This document shows, in pieces, positions 20,232 through 30,586 of a DNA stretch of 64,000 nt. A model generated the notes under the pieces. It did not search any database. It saw nothing but the letters and a program-made list of their open reading frames with translations, and was not told the DNA's origin. Source of the DNA: Wurfbainia villosa. Taxonomy: Eukaryota; Streptophyta; Magnoliopsida; Zingiberales; Zingiberaceae. The stretch is from the NCBI GenBank assembly GCA_025175895.1, contig CM045989.1:126803272-126867271 (forward strand), read 5' to 3'. Numbering within the stretch: the first letter of the stretch is position 1; every line of letters starts with the position of its first letter. A program made the translations under genes and the position numbers.

Positions 20232-21420
20232 TGTTAGGAACGCTGCGCCCGCTAGAGGGGAGTGAATAGCATTGTCGTCGTTTGATGGATCTCGATCACG
20301 TGCTTGCTACAATTGTATTAGTACACATTGGAAATAAAGCAATAACAAGATACAAACACGCAAACACAATAATATAACATGGTTCGGAACCGAATAGTTC
20401 CTACTCCATGGATCGAGCTCAAACGAGCTCTAGCGATGCAACCACACACCACTAATCCAATAAACTCCTTCTTGACACAAGTCGGAGGTGGAGAAACATC
20501 TTACAAGATATTATAACATTAATATAAGTAAACAACAAGCAAATACAAATGAATACAACAAAAGAAAGCCAAGAACACTTTACAACAATCTTTTGGATGC
20601 TTGCTTGTTGATTGCCTTGGACTAGCCTTGAAGACCCTGATTTGCAACAATAAATCGTTCCAAATCGTCCAAGAAAACCGGTGCCAAAATCCTTCTTCCG
20701 AGCTGCCTTTTTAACCTACAATCGGGCTAGATTTTCGCATATCAGTCGACTGCTCGGGAACATCAATCGACTGATGCCACTGTTGTCGTGAGACAATAGC
20801 TAGATCCACGCTGGAAAAATTCAACGGATACACCATCAGTCGACTGACCTTACACATCAGTCAACTGATGTCTCAATCAGTCGAGTGGTCAGGACGATCA
20901 CTCGAATGAAGAACCTTCTATGCCCAAAATCTCGACCATCAGTCAACTGATCACTAGATCAGTCGACTGCTCATGCCAGTAGTCGACTGCCAAGCTCTGG
21001 CAGTCGACTACTAGGGCACTTCCCACAGTCAAACCCTAGTTGACTCCCACCTGTCGACTGACCCATGGTCCTAGTCGACTGATACACCACAAACATGAGA
21101 TTTTAACTCAAGTATGGTGTCCCCATACTTGCTAGACCACCCGTAGCCTAGACCTAACCCTTCTACACACCTCCGTCAGCCTCGTGCCTATCGTATCCCT
21201 CCAAGTCATCCATGACTTGTTCATCCATATGCTAGCCTTCAGGTGCTTCCATCGGCTATTGTCACGCTAACGGTGTCTACACCGTCAATGCACATTGGAC
21301 ATATGCTGCCAAGACTCCGCTTAGACTTTACGCCACCAACCATTGGACTTATGCTGCCAAGACTCCGCTTAGACTTTACGCCACCAACCATTGGACCTAT
21401 GCTACCAACCATTGGACTTA
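20232..21420 (-). repeat. Element B 3' LTR, left part
   Basis: Matches the first ~1.1 kb of the right LTR (37971 on), including AGTCGACTG-rich sequence at 20740-21080 and the start of the CCAAG minisatellite. The match stops near CCATTGGACTTA at ~21420. Confidence 0.88.
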
Positions 21421-21434
21421 TTCCACCTAGGTCA

Positions 21435-22496
21435 ATGGATTCCAAGTTTCTTAAAGACTTTTGTTTCGACATTGTTCAAATCATCCAACATTACAATCTT
21501 GAGTCGTTGGTTTTCTGTGAACATCACGTAAACATCACCCTACTCTCTGAATTTTTCAACAACCTACGACCGGTTGGAGATGGGCTGAGATACCGGACTC
21601 GCGTTGCTCAGCGCGATCTGGATTTCAGTCCCCAGATATGGACCGATTTTCTCGGATGTCTTCCTTCCGAGAGTGATTTCATTCTATATCCATCTTGGAG
21701 TGAACCTCTTCCATCTCCCTTTGAGGAGATTTCTTTAGATTCCCTTCATGATAACTTCTATCACTATCCTCGACCTTTGAACACCAATTTATTTCAATCA
21801 CAAGAACTGTCTGCTTCTGACAATGTCCTTTATAAGGTCATTGCTCATTGTCTTCTTCCCATTGTTACCCGTGGTTTGGCCTTGGTTCGCCCTCCACACC
21901 TACTTCTCATGCATTTCTTTCGTCAATACTTAGACATTAACATTGGTCTCAATACCTTCCAATGCATCATTCATTTCATAAGACCAAACAATGGGAAGAT
22001 TCACATACCATTTGGAAATGTCCTCACTCAATGGCTCAGCTCTGTAGGCATTGATGTGAATATAGGAGTCATTAAAATCATGAATAGGAAATATGATCAG
22101 ATGACTCGACGGAGTTTCTCATTGGCGGGCCTGAAGGCCGACAGAGGATCTGTCTTCTGGGACCCAGCACGGCGGGTAGCAAGTGCCGCTCCGGCACCAG
22201 AGGATGCCGCTGCGGAAGGTGTTGCTGAGGATGGTGCTGCAGGAGTAGCTGAGGTGGTCGCAGTGTTCGAGGGGCCGCAGGGAGACTGCAGCGATACTAT
22301 TCTACGGACACATCCCGGTGCCCGCTTGATGCTTTTGCGGAGCGGGTGGACACATCGCCTTGAGGAGCCGCGCCTAGAGCATCGAGCTCCTCTCCTCGTG
22401 AGAGGTGCATCGGCGCAGCAGGACATCTTGGCGATTCTCCGCCTGCACTGGACACCCACCTCACGATGGTTCGCCATCGGCATAGATGAATCTTGA
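21435..22496 (+). CDS. Accessory ORF resembling the 'putative plant transposon protein' domain
   Basis: A 353-codon frame starts at an ATG just after the junction with LTR B. An upstream in-frame ATG at 21243 lies in the LTR and is less likely. The start MDSKFLKDFCFDIVQIIQHY, then LDFSPQIWTDFLGCLPSE, and a central SASDNVLYKVIAHCLLPIVT ... IGLNTFQCIIHFIRPNNGKIHIPFGNVLTQWLSSVGID resemble the domain annotated in plants as putative plant transposon protein (Transposase_32-like). That domain is often found in SIRE-type or gypsy elements and repeats. From ~22130 the composition turns Ala/Glu/Gly-rich and GC-rich, and the last ~80 residues may be out of the ancestral frame. There are no transposase catalytic residues that I can name. 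The function is unknown. Confidence 0.55.
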   Translation: MDSKFLKDFCFDIVQIIQHYNLESLVFCEHHVNITLLSEFFNNLRPVGDGLRYRTRVAQRDLDFSPQIWTDFLGCLPSESDFILYPSWSEPLPSPFEEISLDSLHDNFYHYPRPLNTNLFQSQELSASDNVLYKVIAHCLLPIVTRGLALVRPPHLLLMHFFRQYLDINIGLNTFQCIIHFIRPNNGKIHIPFGNVLTQWLSSVGIDVNIGVIKIMNRKYDQMTRRSFSLAGLKADRGSVFWDPARRVASAAPAPEDAAAEGVAEDGAAGVAEVVAVFEGPQGDCSDTILRTHPGARLMLLRSGWTHRLEEPRLEHRAPLLVRGASAQQDILAILRLHWTPTSRWFAIGIDES

Positions 22497-23388
22497 GGAC
22501 GATGATCGTTAGATCGCTTGTTTTCTTTGTTATTTTCTTTTTGGCCGTATGTACGGCATAAACTCCTACTTATGTAATGACTTTTGATTGATGATATGAA
22601 ATTGTTTTTATTCACTTCTATTAGTGCCTACAATTTGTTGTTTATCAAGTTTAGAAGTTGAGAATATAGTACGAAGTTATGAATGTTGATACGATACAAT
22701 TACACTTTTTGTGTCATAATTTTTGTTGTTTTAAATATCGTATCAATCCATTAATCTGATGAACATGTTTTTCGTCTAATATTTTTCATATGTTATACTA
22801 GTCGAATAGAATGTGCATGCCAAGTTTTGTGATTTTTGGACACCCACATAATTTTCTACGCATTTTCAAACTTTGACTGAAAAACTCGAAATTCAGATTA
22901 TATGTCGATATCACGATCGCGTTATTGGCAATGATCGCTATGGTCGGCTTGATCACGCTTATTCCAAATAACCGTGTCACTGCTTTGGAATGGAAAGTGG
23001 TTTTTTCATCGGTTAAAAGGTTCAATTTTGGACATTATACAATTTCCACAATATATATATGATACCTTATATGGAAAGGCGGATTTTCTTGGTGCACTGG
23101 TTTAGGGGGAGCTAAATCCCTTATTTATATAATTGTTGGTGCAAGACTAGGACATATTTGCCTATTGCTTATGTTTTGTTTATCATGAAACATGTCTTGG
23201 ATTTAGGGGGAGCTTCATATCAATTTTATACCTTTGTTCAAGATGTGTTAATTATAATTCTTTCCTGCACTTATTGAATAACCTCTTCCCTTTTTGTTGT
23301 ATGTCAAAGGGGGAGAAGGGACATTGAAGTTAGAATTCATATTGAAATATGTTTATGTATTAAAGGTCTAACTTAAATGATTGCCAAA
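22497..23388 (+). other. 3' non-coding region of the SIRE-like fragment
   Basis: No ORF is supported. Purine motifs TTTAGGGGGAGC (~23101, ~23203) and CAAAGGGGGAGAAGG (~23308) precede the polypurine tract at 23389. This gives the serial arrangement typical of SIRE-related elements. Confidence 0.75.
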
Positions 23389-23419
23389 CATCAAAAAGGG
23401 GGAGATTGTTGGTGCAACA

Positions 23420-25630
23420 TGTTGGGTTTCCGGCACCGCGGCGTGTGTGTGTTCGATCATGTTTCGTAAACATGAGCACAGCGGAAGCAATAAAATTAAT
23501 AAATACTCCTATTTATTACAACACACACAACACACGCATGCTATTACAACAAGTGTAGACATAACCGTAAATTAAAATTGCAATAAAAGGAAATTAAACT
23601 ACGTTATACCTTCCGTATGACGTGTAGCGGGAACGACATCAACCGGAACGATCCTCGTAAGAATCGTCTCTATCCGTATCCACGCCGAGCTCCTCGGGAT
23701 GACTTCGCTAAGTCACGAGCTTCGTCTTCGTACGGGTTACTAGCCTCGTGTTGAAGACGACGTGATCGAGAGATGATCACGATCCGAATCCAAATTCGGA
23801 TCCAAAACGAGTTCTCAAAACTCGCTTCTCCGGAGAGGTATTCGTCAACCGTTTGACGAATCCTTCGTCCTCCACCTCAGAGGATTACCGGAGATCAAAT
23901 CCCCGGTATGTTAGCCGCTGTCGGAGCACTAACCGTCGTCCAAACGACGCTCCGACGAGGAGAAGCTGTCCAGAAAACTGGACAGCTTGGTGGAGGAGTA
24001 GGCGCCGGCCAAAACAAGGAGAGAAAAGCCTCACCTTGATGCCAAACCTATAGGAGATCACCGGAGGGTCGCCGGAGGTTCATCGGCTGAAGCTTGGTCG
24101 CCGGCAAGGAGCTAGGCGGCACAATCAAGCTGGGCGGCAAGGAGGTTGGGCGGCACAACCAGGTTGGGCGGCAACTCCTTGGAGGCTAGGGTTTTGATTT
24201 TGGATTAGTTAGGGTTTAACAATCCCTTAAGCCCACTTTTATAGAGAACTAATTCTCTTAATGGTTAATGGATCATATCCATAAAGCCCGTTAACCCGCT
24301 CCATTAAGATAAGTTAAAATAAACCAAACCATGATGGTTTATTTTAAGTTAAAACGAACCGAACCAACTTTTGGTTCATTCGTTTAAAATAAACCAAACC
24401 CTTTGGTTTATCCTCATCCATTGGATTAGAACCAAACCATTTTGGTCCATCCATTATGTCTTCATAAGACACGGCCCATCCACGCTTCCATTGCGACTGA
24501 AACAATTTCATGCTCGCTTTATGTTTAGTCCAACCAAACATAGTTTCTCTCGGTCTGAGAATCCCATTCTCAAGCTCGTTTTAAATCCTTTGGATTACAC
24601 TCGTTGTGCGTGTGACCAAATAGGTTCTCGGTTTATGTTGGCCGTCTATAATTAACCATTAATTATAGAACGATCATGAGTGGCACCTAGTAGTACATCA
24701 TGATCCCCAATTAACCGAAAAGATCAACGGTTGATCCAGAACTATTTCTGAAACCCTTCAGTAGCTCGAATGAATCGTGCCCCATTCCCTTCACTCATCT
24801 TATACCCACTTGGTTCAGGACATGGTCTATTGTGTCAGTCCCCACTAGGCTGACTACGTCACACCTAGCCCAAGTATCATTTCCTCGTCCTACGGATTCT
24901 AGTTACTCCACATGTATCGAAGAGTACCTTACTCTAAACATGTAATGCTTTGGCCAAAGACTTTAGTAACAATCCGACGAGAGGCCATGGGTATACATCT
25001 CCTCGCAAGGAGTGGTGAATCCTTTATAGGCTATTCAAACACCTTCGATCACTTCGACTTATACCCAATCATCCCGGGTCCACATCTCCTTAGAGATGTT
25101 TGCTTAAGATGTCAAAGCATAAGTCTCCATGATTAAGATGACTTGAATACCGCAAGTCAAAGGAACATCGCACTTAAGCCACAGTAAGAACTTCATTGAC
25201 ATATCTATATATGCAGAGAACCGTTTGAAGTCTTACGGCTGGTCACTCCAATGAACTAGTTACCATAACTAGCATCCACGATTAACTCCGGACATCACTA
25301 TGTCTCTCGGCCCGGTGAGAATCACCGCTTGGATACACCAAGGAGTATACCTCGTGCTAGTCTCAGCAGAATTGATGGTGTCGGATCCATCAATTCATCG
25401 ACTAGGATAATTCGATACATCACAATTACACATGTAGAGATACTCACTAGTTGTGATCCAATCACAAATTCTCTCATCGTGAATCGTATCGTGGACATTC
25501 AAGATAAATGAGTTTAAGATCCAATCAAATACATAAAACATGTATACTCAAATAGTGAATCTTCATTTATCATATAAATGGTTCATACATAAGGCGATTG
25601 CCTTAGGACATCTCTCATATATTACTAACG
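23420..25630 (-). repeat. Angela element 3' LTR (left)
   Basis: 2211 bp. The terminal base next to the internal region is mutated (AACG where the partner has AACA). It differs from the right LTR mainly in clustered patches (24745-24790, 25305-25510). Confidence 0.93.
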
Positions 25631-26005
25631 GACTCCCACTTGGCCTAATGCCAATCGCTACGATATCAATACCATAAGCACCAACATGACCCTCAAACTT
25701 ACTTTGAGGTAATGCTTTAGTCAAAGGATCCGCTAAGTTCCTTTCGAGGAATTTTCTCGATTTGTATTTCGTTCCTCGATGATCTCTCGATAAGATGATA
25801 GCGGCGAAGCACATGTTTGGATCATTGATGAGACCACATCAAGTTCATAGATGAACTTATTGATCCAAACCGCCTTCCTTTCTTCGCCTAGCTACAACGT
25901 ATTCTCGCCTTAGTGGCGTAATCCGCTATAGTGTCAAGCTTGGAACCTTTCCAACTTATTGCGCCTCCATTCTAGGTGAATACATACCTGCATCGAGACA
26001 TGGAA
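25563..26005 (-). pseudogene. Angela RNase H region, deleted and frameshifted
   Basis: Downstream of the reverse transcriptase the RNase H domain is only partly present. The frame breaks after YTDAARMQQG (stop at 26006), and phrases of the domain reappear in other frames. The end, NLADPLTKALPQSKFEGHVGAYGID (about 25660-25735), is the conserved C-terminus of copia pol. Several short deletions lie between 25800 and 26000. Confidence 0.8.
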
Positions 26006-27256
26006 TCATCCTTGTTGCATGCGAGCCGCATCCGTATACCCACGTATCACCATGTACCCTTCTCCATATATTAGGAACACATCCTTAGTTCTTCTCAAGT
26101 ACTTAAGGATCGTCTTAATCACGCCCAATGATCCATTCTGGATCGGATCGTATCTGCTCGTGACACTCAGAGCATACGATACATCGGGCCTCGTACATAA
26201 CATAGCATACATGATAGATCCTATTGCGGATGCATAGGGAATCTTACTCATGCAAATCCTCTCGTCTTCTGTGCGCGGACACATAGACTTTGAAAGGTGT
26301 ACCCCATGCCTGATGGGCAGATAACCTTTCTTGGATTCCGACATGCTAAACCTCTTTAGCACTCGGTCTATATATGTAGACTGCGAAAGACCAAGCAACC
26401 GTTTCGATCTATCTCTATAGATCTTAATCCCAAGGATGTAGGTTGCTTCTCCCAGGTCTTTCATGGAGAATGTCTTGGATAACCAAATCTTAACTGACTG
26501 TAAGATTGACACATCGTTTCCTATAAGTAATATGTCATCGACATACAATACTAGGAACACGACTGCACTCCCACTAACCTTCTTGTACACATAAGGTTCG
26601 TCTGGATTTTGTGAGAAATCAAACTTTTTGATCGTCTCATCAAAACGGATATTCCAGCTCCTGGATGCTTGCTTCAATCCATAAATGGATCGTCGCAACT
26701 TGCATACCTTGGTTTTATCAACCGATGTGAAACCCTCAGGCTGTATCATATACACGTCCTCGAGCAAGTTTCCATTAAGGAAAGCTGTTTTCACATCCAT
26801 CTGCCATATCTCATAATCATAATGAGCCGCTATGGCCAGGAGCATCCGAATGGATTTAAGCATAGCTACAGGCGAATAGGTTTCGTCATAATCAACACCT
26901 TGCTTTTGACGATATCCTTTTGCCACCAATCTAGCCTTATAGGTAATCACATTACCATCCATGTCGGTTTTCCTCTTGAAAACCCACTTGCACCCTATAG
27001 GCTTTATGCCTTCAGGTGGGTCAACCAAGTTCCAAACTTGGTTTTCATACATGGAATCCATTTCCGACTTCATGGCACCAAGCCACTTATCCCTTTCTGA
27101 ACTTGTCAGCACTTCTTCAGAACTGGTAGGCTCCTCATCATCAATGAGTAACACGTCGTTCGATTCGCTTACGAGAAATCCATATCTCTCAGGAATATTG
27201 CGTGTTCTACCAGATCTACGAAGATGTGGTGTTACAATAGGTCCGATTGCTCATCA
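26006..27256 (-). pseudogene. pol: Angela reverse transcriptase
   Basis: An open segment of 382 codons (26006-27154) carries the copia reverse transcriptase: KWVFKRKTDMDGNVITYKARLVAKG, WQMDVKTAFLNGNLLEDVYM, YGLKQASRSWNIRFD, and the catalytic LYVDDILLIGND. These are all intact and close to the Tork/Angela consensus. The same frame extends upstream to 27248, where three consecutive stops (TAG TGA TGA, 27240-27248) separate it from the integrase tail. The domain looks complete in itself but has no normal start, so it is a fossil of a polyprotein. Confidence 0.9.
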
Positions 27257-28821
27257 CTATGAGTTGTCAATGTTGTGCTCACCGTGTATCTCATTAATGT
27301 CTATTTGAGTCTCGAGCCTCCTCAAGCTCGATGACACTCCCCTTTTTTCTTGCAAGAGAAACTCTTTCTCTAGAAACATAGCATGCCTTGAAACAAACAC
27401 CTTTTGTTCCAGGATGATAGAATTGGTAACCCTTGTTTCCTTAGGGTATCCAATAAATAGACATTTATCTCGGACCAAGCATCCAGTTTTACGTCTGATG
27501 CTTCACATAAGCAGGACAACCCCATATCTTCAAGTAAGATACATGAGGTTTCTTACCATTCCATATCTCATATGGAGTAGTTGAGACTACCTTGGTAGGC
27601 ATTCTGTTTAACAAGTAAACAGCTGTCTGAAGTGCATAACCCCAAAAGGACTTGGGAAGAGTTGCATGATTCATCATTGACCTGACCATGTCCAACAAGG
27701 TCCGGTTACGCCTCTCAGATACACCATTATGCTGTGGTGTATAGGGCGGAGTCCATTGAGACAATATGCCATTGTCTCTTAGATAATCAAGAAACTCTTG
27801 ACTTAAGTATTCACCACCTCGATCCGATCGAAGTATTTTTAATACTCTTGTCATGTTGTTTCTCTACTTCATTTCTGAATTCTTTGAACCTTTCAAAGGC
27901 TTCAGACTTGTGTTTCATCAAGAACACATACCCAAACCGTGAGTGATTATCGGTGAAGGTAATGAAGTAGCTATAGCCTCCTAATGCTTGAGTTGACATA
28001 GGTCCACATACATCAGTATGTATTAGACCTAGTAACTCTCCCACTCGTTCACCTTTTCCAGTAAAAGGTAACTTAGTCATCTTGCCTTTTAAGCATGATT
28101 CGCATGTATCGTATGAATCCAATTCAAACGATTCCAGAATTCCACATCGGTGTAATTCGGACATGTGTTTCTTGCTTACATGGCCAAGATGACAATGCCA
28201 CATGTAGGAGTCTATTTGATTATCCTTTCGAGCACGCTTGTTGCTCGCTTCGATATTGCAAATGTCACTGGATACGTCCAACGTATAAACACCATTGCTT
28301 AAAGTTCCAGTCCCATAAAGAACCCCATTCAAAGTTATGTAACAACAATTGTTACTAAACGTCAAATGGAAACCATTTCTATTTAAACAAGAAATAGAAA
28401 TAATGTTCTTTATCAATGAAGGAATATAAAAGCAATTGTCCAGTTCTAAGACAAGTCCTGCAGGGAGTTTCAACAAATATGTTCCGATGGCGAGTGCAGC
28501 AACCTTTGCTCCATTCCCAACACACAAATTTGACTCTCCCTTGACGAGTCTTCTTCTATTCCTTAGCCCATGTATGTCATTACATATATGTGAGCCACAC
28601 CCAGTATCCAATACCCAAGTGTTTGAGGAAATAGAATGACAATCAATAACGAAGATATCTGAAGAAGATGGGGCATCCGATGCCTTATTCTTCTTCACGG
28701 ACTCAAGATAAATCTTGCACTTTCTTCGCAAATGGCTCTCCTTGCCATAATGATGGCAAGTTTCCTTTTGTGCTAGTTCTACCTTCTTAGCCCTTCTCTT
28801 CTTTCCCTTCTGCTGTTCTTT
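27257..28821 (-). pseudogene. pol: Angela protease and integrase
   Basis: The frame from 28821 carries a damaged zinc knuckle (CHHYGKESHLRRKC, second Cys replaced by Tyr), then the aspartic protease WVLDTGCGSH. It continues into the GAG-pre-integrase HHCC finger (WHCHLGH ... CESCLKGK) and the integrase core beginning IHTDVCGP. Near 27840 a frameshift moves the rest (LRSDRGGEYLS ... HNGVSERRNRT, with the second Asp and the Glu of the DDE triad) into another frame (27489-27854). After a second frameshift near 27485 the C-terminal CLFIGYPKETR ... VFVSRHAMFLEKEF follows. All catalytic residues can be located, but no continuous protein is possible. Confidence 0.9.
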
Positions 28822-29247
28822 TTACCTCCTCTTAGAACCTTTCTTCGAGGAATCAACTAACAGCACTGTCCCCTGCTCATGCTTCTCAAAAGACTCCACA
28901 GTCTTCAGCATATTGAGCAGTACCACAGATGAACCTCCTAGCATCTCAGAGGTGAAGAGGAGCTTTGAGACTTCGAACCTTTCGAATCTCACTTGCTCAT
29001 CAACCAACTCACAAAGATGAAGGACTACGATATGAGCATCCAAATGCTCATGCTGCTTTCGTAGCTTGGGTTCCATCATGGCTAGCATGATGCAACTCAT
29101 TTGTTCAGAATCACTCACATGTTTCTGATAGGCCAACAATTGGTCTAGAGTTGCATCGTCACTAGGACGGGCGGGAAGAGGCGCTTCGAGGACATTTGCA
29201 AGCTTTTCAACCTTGAGAACAATTCTCAAGCTTCTAAGCTAGTCCAT
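28822..29247 (-). pseudogene. gag: Angela gag with internal deletion
   Basis: From an ATG at 29247 the frame meets TAG at the third codon and then reads LKVEKLANVLEAPLPARPSDDATLDQL ... DEQVRFERFEVSKLLF, as in Angela/Tork gag. At GGSSVV it jumps to LLNMLKTVES, skipping roughly 60 residues of the capsid-like domain. A TAA at 28822 ends it just before the zinc-knuckle region, which is in the same frame and has been annotated with the protease. Confidence 0.85.
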
Positions 29248-30570
29248 GAAGCTCCTACATAATTTATTTGAATCCAAAATGGAACGCAAATTCAAACACA
29301 TCATGATCAATATATTAACTTAGAAATACAAAACGAGCATATATGAGAAAGATGATTTTAAAATGCATCAATATACATTTATAAATCCCATTCATTTTTG
29401 AATTTCAAAAACCCCAAAATCACTTCGGGAGATTGTAGGTCCATCTCCGAATGGGCTGATATCCATCATAGTTATGAACAACCTTGGAGAGAGTCCAACA
29501 AGCCATTCATAACTACGACGGTAGGTATCATCTATACCGATTGCATATCTCGTATATGCAACTATCACAATGTGCTATCAACTAATTGAATGTTCACACA
29601 TACATCGGGTTGTTAACACATTAACAAGTATGCATCATATGCATAGCACCCAACTTCACCTCCCTTTACATCGACCTTGGAGAGAGTCCAACAAACCGAT
29701 GCTCCAGGTTAAAGCCAACCCATTAATCAGGACATAGTTTTAATATGGTTAGAGCGCATTCAACCAATTAGCCCAGCTTGGAGAGAGTCCAACAACCAAA
29801 GCTAACGATTGACCTCGACTCTTACCATATTAGTATTAAACTATTCCATGGTTTGAACATATTCAGTTCGAGCTGGCTTGAGAGACTCCAACAACCCAAA
29901 CAAGAAACAGAACTCTGGTTCTAACCATATTAATGGAAGGTGTAGGCTTTAATATTGATTAAGGGTTTTTATGTCTCATCCTCTTTGCATGCAAATAACT
30001 ATTATCTACATGGCATGGCATACATGGCATACATCTACATGTCGACATGACATAATGTTATGCATCTAATGCAATTACATGGCATACAATTATGTCATGT
30101 ATATAATTTCCTTATATGTCATAACTATTTATGGAAATAAAATATGTTTAAGATTTGATTCTCCAAATCAAATCATAATTAAATTAGGAAACAAATTTCC
30201 AAATCTAATCACATATTTCATTCATGGAATTATTTGATTAAGAAAAATCTATTTAGGAAACCAATTTCCTAAATCTTTAAAACTACTTATGGAAATTAAA
30301 TATTTTAAGATTTGATTTCCCAAATCAAATCATGATTAAATTAGGAAACAAATTTCCAGAATCTAATCAAATATTTTATTTATGGAAAATATAAATTTCC
30401 ATAAATACTTCCAACTTTCCAAAAGTGGAAGATTTCCATAAATACTTCTAGACTTTCCAAAATTGAAAAATTTCCATAAATACTTCTAAATTTCCAAAAT
30501 TTAGAAAATTTCCAGAAATACATTATGACTATCGCAAACCATTTTACGATTATGTCGAAACACAACACTG
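29248..30570 (-). other. Angela 5' leader with two repeat arrays
   Basis: 1.3 kb untranslated leader. At 29483-29895 the phrase CTTGGAGAGAGTCCAACAA (or a near copy) occurs four times, the last three at ~97-bp spacing. At 30150-30540 two ~160-bp units carry the dyad GATTTGATTCTCCAAATC, followed by a ~40-bp AT-rich repeat built on TTTCCATAAATACTTC. No ORF is supported. Confidence 0.8.
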
Positions 30571-30582
30571 GGCTCGATACCA
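30571..30582 (-). promoter_or_regulatory. Mutated primer-binding site of the Angela element
   Basis: The minus strand reads TGGTATCGAGCC. Compared with TGGTATCAGAGC, the A of CAGAGC is lost. It lies four bases from the 5' LTR. Confidence 0.85.
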
Positions 30583-30586
30583 TCTT

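Larger units (their letters stand above)
21421..23419 (+). mobile_element. SIRE-like element, 3' internal region and first bases of its LTR
   Basis: A plus-strand fragment lacks its 5' LTR, gag and pol but keeps an accessory ORF, an ~890-bp 3' untranslated stretch, the polypurine tract CATCAAAAAGGGGGAGAT (23389-23406) and 13 LTR bases (23407-23419). The LTR continues at 32803 after the Angela element. No target duplication could be matched at its left junction with LTR B, so that junction probably arose by deletion. Confidence 0.75.

Noticed and set aside
22097..22615. 172-codon minus-strand frame
   Set aside because: Shadow of the GC-rich end of the accessory ORF at 21435-22496. Its Arg/Ala/Ser-rich composition is what the opposite strand of that region gives.
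24344..24655. Small frames repeated at 31517-31828
   Set aside because: They are duplicated only because the two positions are equivalent places in the paired Angela LTRs. No recognisable product.
29483..29895. CRISPR-like array from four spaced copies of a 19-base motif
   Set aside because: Plant retroelement leader, motif copies imperfect, spacing irregular (195, 98, 97) and no cas genes.
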